A DNA stretch of 24,033 bases, taken from positions 1-24,033 of the forward strand of contig JBBILQ010000041.1 of the NCBI GenBank assembly GCA_037444845.1, written 5' to 3'. The notes below the pieces were generated by a model, which was given only the letters and a program-made list of their open reading frames with translations, ran no database searches and had not been told where the DNA came from. Made by a program: the position numbers and the translations under genes. This document shows, piece after piece, positions 22,491-24,033 of the stretch. Origin of the DNA: JARYMI01 sp037444845. Lineage in GTDB: Bacteria > Acidobacteriota > Aminicenantia > Aminicenantales > UBA8522. Within the stretch, counting starts at the first letter, position 1, and each line of letters opens with the position of its first letter.

Positions 22491-23552
22491 GTGAAAAAGA
22501 CTCTGCTGTTAAGGGTTGATTCGCAGAATCCGGAAAAGGAAAAAATTCAAAAAGCAGCGGAGTTTATCAAAAAAGGCGGTTTAGTAGCGTTCCCAACTGA
22601 GACTGTTTATGGTTTAGGAGCAGACGCGCTAAATCCAGAGGCCGTTTTAGCACTTTTTGAGGCGAAAAAGCGTCCCCTTGACAATCCACCAATCGTGCAC
22701 ATAGGAAACACAAGCGATGTTCACGGATTAGTTAAAGAAACCACGTCTACAGCAGAGAAGCTCATGGAGGTTTTTTGGCCTGGCCCCTTAACGTTGATTT
22801 TTAAACGTTTGCTGATTGTGCCAGATGTGACAGTTGCTGGTTTAGACACAATAGCGATTAGGATGCCCAACCACAATGTTGCTTTAGCTTTGCTGAGAGA
22901 GAGCTGCTGTTCTATGGCTGCACCAAGCGCAAATCTTGCTGGAAAACCAAGCCCAACAACGGCGATACACGTTTTAGATGACTTGGATGGGAGGATAGAT
23001 GCAGTTCTAGACGCTGGACCTACCAGCATAGGGGTGGAGTCCACTGTCTTAGACTTGACCGTTATGCCTCCGCAGATTCTTCGTCCCGGCGGAACCTCGT
23101 ATGAGAAATTGAAGGAAATTCTTGGAGACGTAAGGCTTCATCCAGTTGCAGTAGCAGAAAGAGAGGTGCCGATAGAAAGGACGCGTTCGCCTGGAGTTAA
23201 CCATAAGCATTATGCTCCAGATGCAGAGGTAATTCTTGTTGATGGCAAAATCTCAGCGGTTAAAGAGAAAGTGAAGGAATTGGCGGAATCACATCGACGG
23301 GAAGGCAAGAAGGTGGGCGTTTTGGCTACAGATGAAACAGCTGACTATTATAGGGCTGATGCTGTGAAATCCCTCGGAAGCAGAAAAGATTTGGCTGCCG
23401 TTGCGAAGAATTTGTTTAGGCTTTTGAGAGAATTTGATTCTGAAAATGTCGATGTGATTGTGGCGGAAGGCCTGCCTACCGAAGGGCTTGGTTTGGCTGT
23501 TATGAATAGGCTTCGTAAGGCTGCTGGATACAAAATCGTTAAGGCAGAGTAG
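22491..23552 (+). CDS. tsaC: L-threonylcarbamoyladenylate synthase (Sua5/YrdC/TsaC type)
   Basis: The product has 353 residues from GTG 22491. A GTG at 22485 is nearer the AAAGGG SD and equally possible. The open frame extends upstream to 22308, but that part has no family similarity and is excluded. The YrdC domain (about 10-200) shows GGLVAFPTETVYGLGADA, AKKRPLDNPPIVHI, WPGPLTLIF, IAIRMPNH, APSANLAGKPSPT and GVESTVLDL. A linker with HYAPDAEV leads to the Sua5 C-terminal domain. The enzyme makes threonylcarbamoyl-AMP from threonine, bicarbonate and ATP for t6A37 of tRNA. It is visibly richer in A/T at third positions than the rest of the window, and its phrasing recalls archaeal Sua5 proteins, so transfer is suspected. 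It stands alone between two identical MITE copies. Confidence 0.92.
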   Translation: MKKTLLLRVDSQNPEKEKIQKAAEFIKKGGLVAFPTETVYGLGADALNPEAVLALFEAKKRPLDNPPIVHIGNTSDVHGLVKETTSTAEKLMEVFWPGPLTLIFKRLLIVPDVTVAGLDTIAIRMPNHNVALALLRESCCSMAAPSANLAGKPSPTTAIHVLDDLDGRIDAVLDAGPTSIGVESTVLDLTVMPPQILRPGGTSYEKLKEILGDVRLHPVAVAEREVPIERTRSPGVNHKHYAPDAEVILVDGKISAVKEKVKELAESHRREGKKVGVLATDETADYYRADAVKSLGSRKDLAAVAKNLFRLLREFDSENVDVIVAEGLPTEGLGLAVMNRLRKAAGYKIVKAE

Positions 23553-23573
23553 TCTTTCATATGTAGCGTGAAT

Positions 23574-23598
23574 TGAGGTGGACCCCATTGTTTGGACA
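23574..23598. mobile_element. Possible IS3-family-like terminal sequence
   Basis: The stretch begins TGAGGTGGACCCCATTGTTT and continues with GGACA. It starts with TG and carries the GGNCCCCANTTGTTTGGACA style common at the ends of some IS3-family elements. No intact transposase follows within the window, and the opposite end is not seen. It could be a decayed or solitary end. Confidence 0.3.
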
Positions 23599-23799
23599 GC
23601 CTAAGGGCCTCCCGCCGCTGCTCTCCTTGGTAATTTTTTTCGGCCGTTGATGATTGAGGGAGGGAATTCTGTCGTGCTGCAAGAAAAAGGGACACTTGGG
23701 CGCAGTTTTCAGCAAAGATGCCCGGAAAACCAGCCGGCCAAAATCGGAAGTTTTCATTAAGGGCTTGAATTCTCGAACGAGATTTTCAAATCCATTTAT

Positions 23800-23953
23800 C
23801 CTGATCTATTCACAAAATGATACGATAAAACGCCCCCTCCCCTGGCGGGAGGGGATAGAGGGGAGGGGGAATCTTTGAATGATCCCCCTCACCCCGACCC
23901 TCTCCCACATGGGGAGAGGGGATTTTTTCCTTTCATTTCGTGAATAGTCCAGG
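23800..23953 (+). mobile_element. MITE-like element, copy C (154 bp)
   Basis: It begins CCTGATCTATTCACAAAATG and ends GTGAATAGTCCAGG, flanked by TTAT on both sides (23796-23799 and 23954-23957). The flanking base differs from copies A and B (T rather than G) but matches on both sides, which is what a real target duplication would give. The sequence equals copy B in reverse orientation. No coding capacity. Confidence 0.88.
23898..23928 (+). terminator. Terminator-like hairpin plus T-run inside copy C
   Basis: CCCTCTCCC (23898-23906) pairs with GGGAGAGGG (23912-23920), followed by GA and six T. It lies about 350 bp downstream of tsaC in the sense direction and could serve as its terminator, supplied by the mobile element. 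Confidence 0.5.
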
Positions 23954-24033
23954 TTATGCCGACGCGTGTTATTTTTTGGAAGATAAGGATATTTTTTTGG
24001 TATCCGTGCCTCCCTTTTCAGAGACCGCTTTTA

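Larger units (their letters stand above)
23553..24033. other. Final 480 bp without a called gene
   Basis: After the tsaC stop this stretch holds a possible insertion-sequence end near 23574-23598, about 200 bp of unassigned sequence with no convincing coding frame, MITE copy C at 23800-23953, and AT-rich sequence to the window edge. Overlapping short frames on both strands were read and none has a recognisable product. Confidence 0.6.

Noticed and set aside
18146..23953. The three repeats as a CRISPR-like or direct-repeat array
   Set aside because: There are only three dispersed copies in mixed orientation, with terminal inverted repeats, target duplications and no spacers.

Overview
The window looks like chromosomal DNA of a Gram-negative-type bacterium, since it carries two lipid A genes (lpxK and an lpxL/htrB-type acyltransferase). 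It is moderately GC-rich, uses strong Shine-Dalgarno (SD) sites, and packs most genes into tight, overlapping minus-strand units. A split methylmalonyl-CoA mutase, ComEC, a flotillin and an aminotransferase fusion would fit a lineage near Acidobacteriota/Aminicenantes, but that placement is inference only.

Layout, left to right. Minus strand 8234 to 1: lpxK, lpxL-like acyltransferase, RNase PH, UDP-glucuronate decarboxylase and a family 2 glycosyltransferase form one closely spaced unit. A separate unit with its own good promoter follows: a flotillin and a 780-residue protein joining an aspartate-aminotransferase to an HPr-kinase/PEPCK-like ATPase domain. Plus strand 8.3 to 11.4 kb: an accessory patch with palindromes, an AT-rich SAM methyltransferase gene and two tandem paralogous secreted proteins, each with its own promoter. 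Minus strand 18054 to 11377: DUF948-like and YtxH-like envelope proteins, enolase, methylmalonyl-CoA mutase large subunit, ComEC and a small secreted coiled-coil protein. Minus strand 21662 to 18316: a vitamin B12 ABC importer (ATPase, binding protein, permease) and a small membrane protein. The importer fits the B12-dependent mutase a few kb away. Plus strand 21.9 to 24.0 kb: an orphan reading frame, a Sua5/TsaC-type tRNA-modification gene of different base composition, and a possible insertion-sequence end.

The clearest unlisted structure is a family of three short mobile repeats (140, 154 and 154 bp) at 18146, 21787 and 23800. Each has imperfect terminal inverted repeats, a 4-bp target duplication (TTAG, TTAG, TTAT) and an internal hairpin followed by a T-run that looks like a transcription terminator. 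By reading, the last two copies are identical, lie in opposite orientation and bracket the foreign-looking Sua5 gene. Other points of interest are the aminotransferase-kinase fusion, altered P-loops in that protein and in LpxK, a probable leaderless promoter, and a possible cobalamin-riboswitch remnant upstream of the B12 importer. No tRNA, rRNA or CRISPR array was seen.
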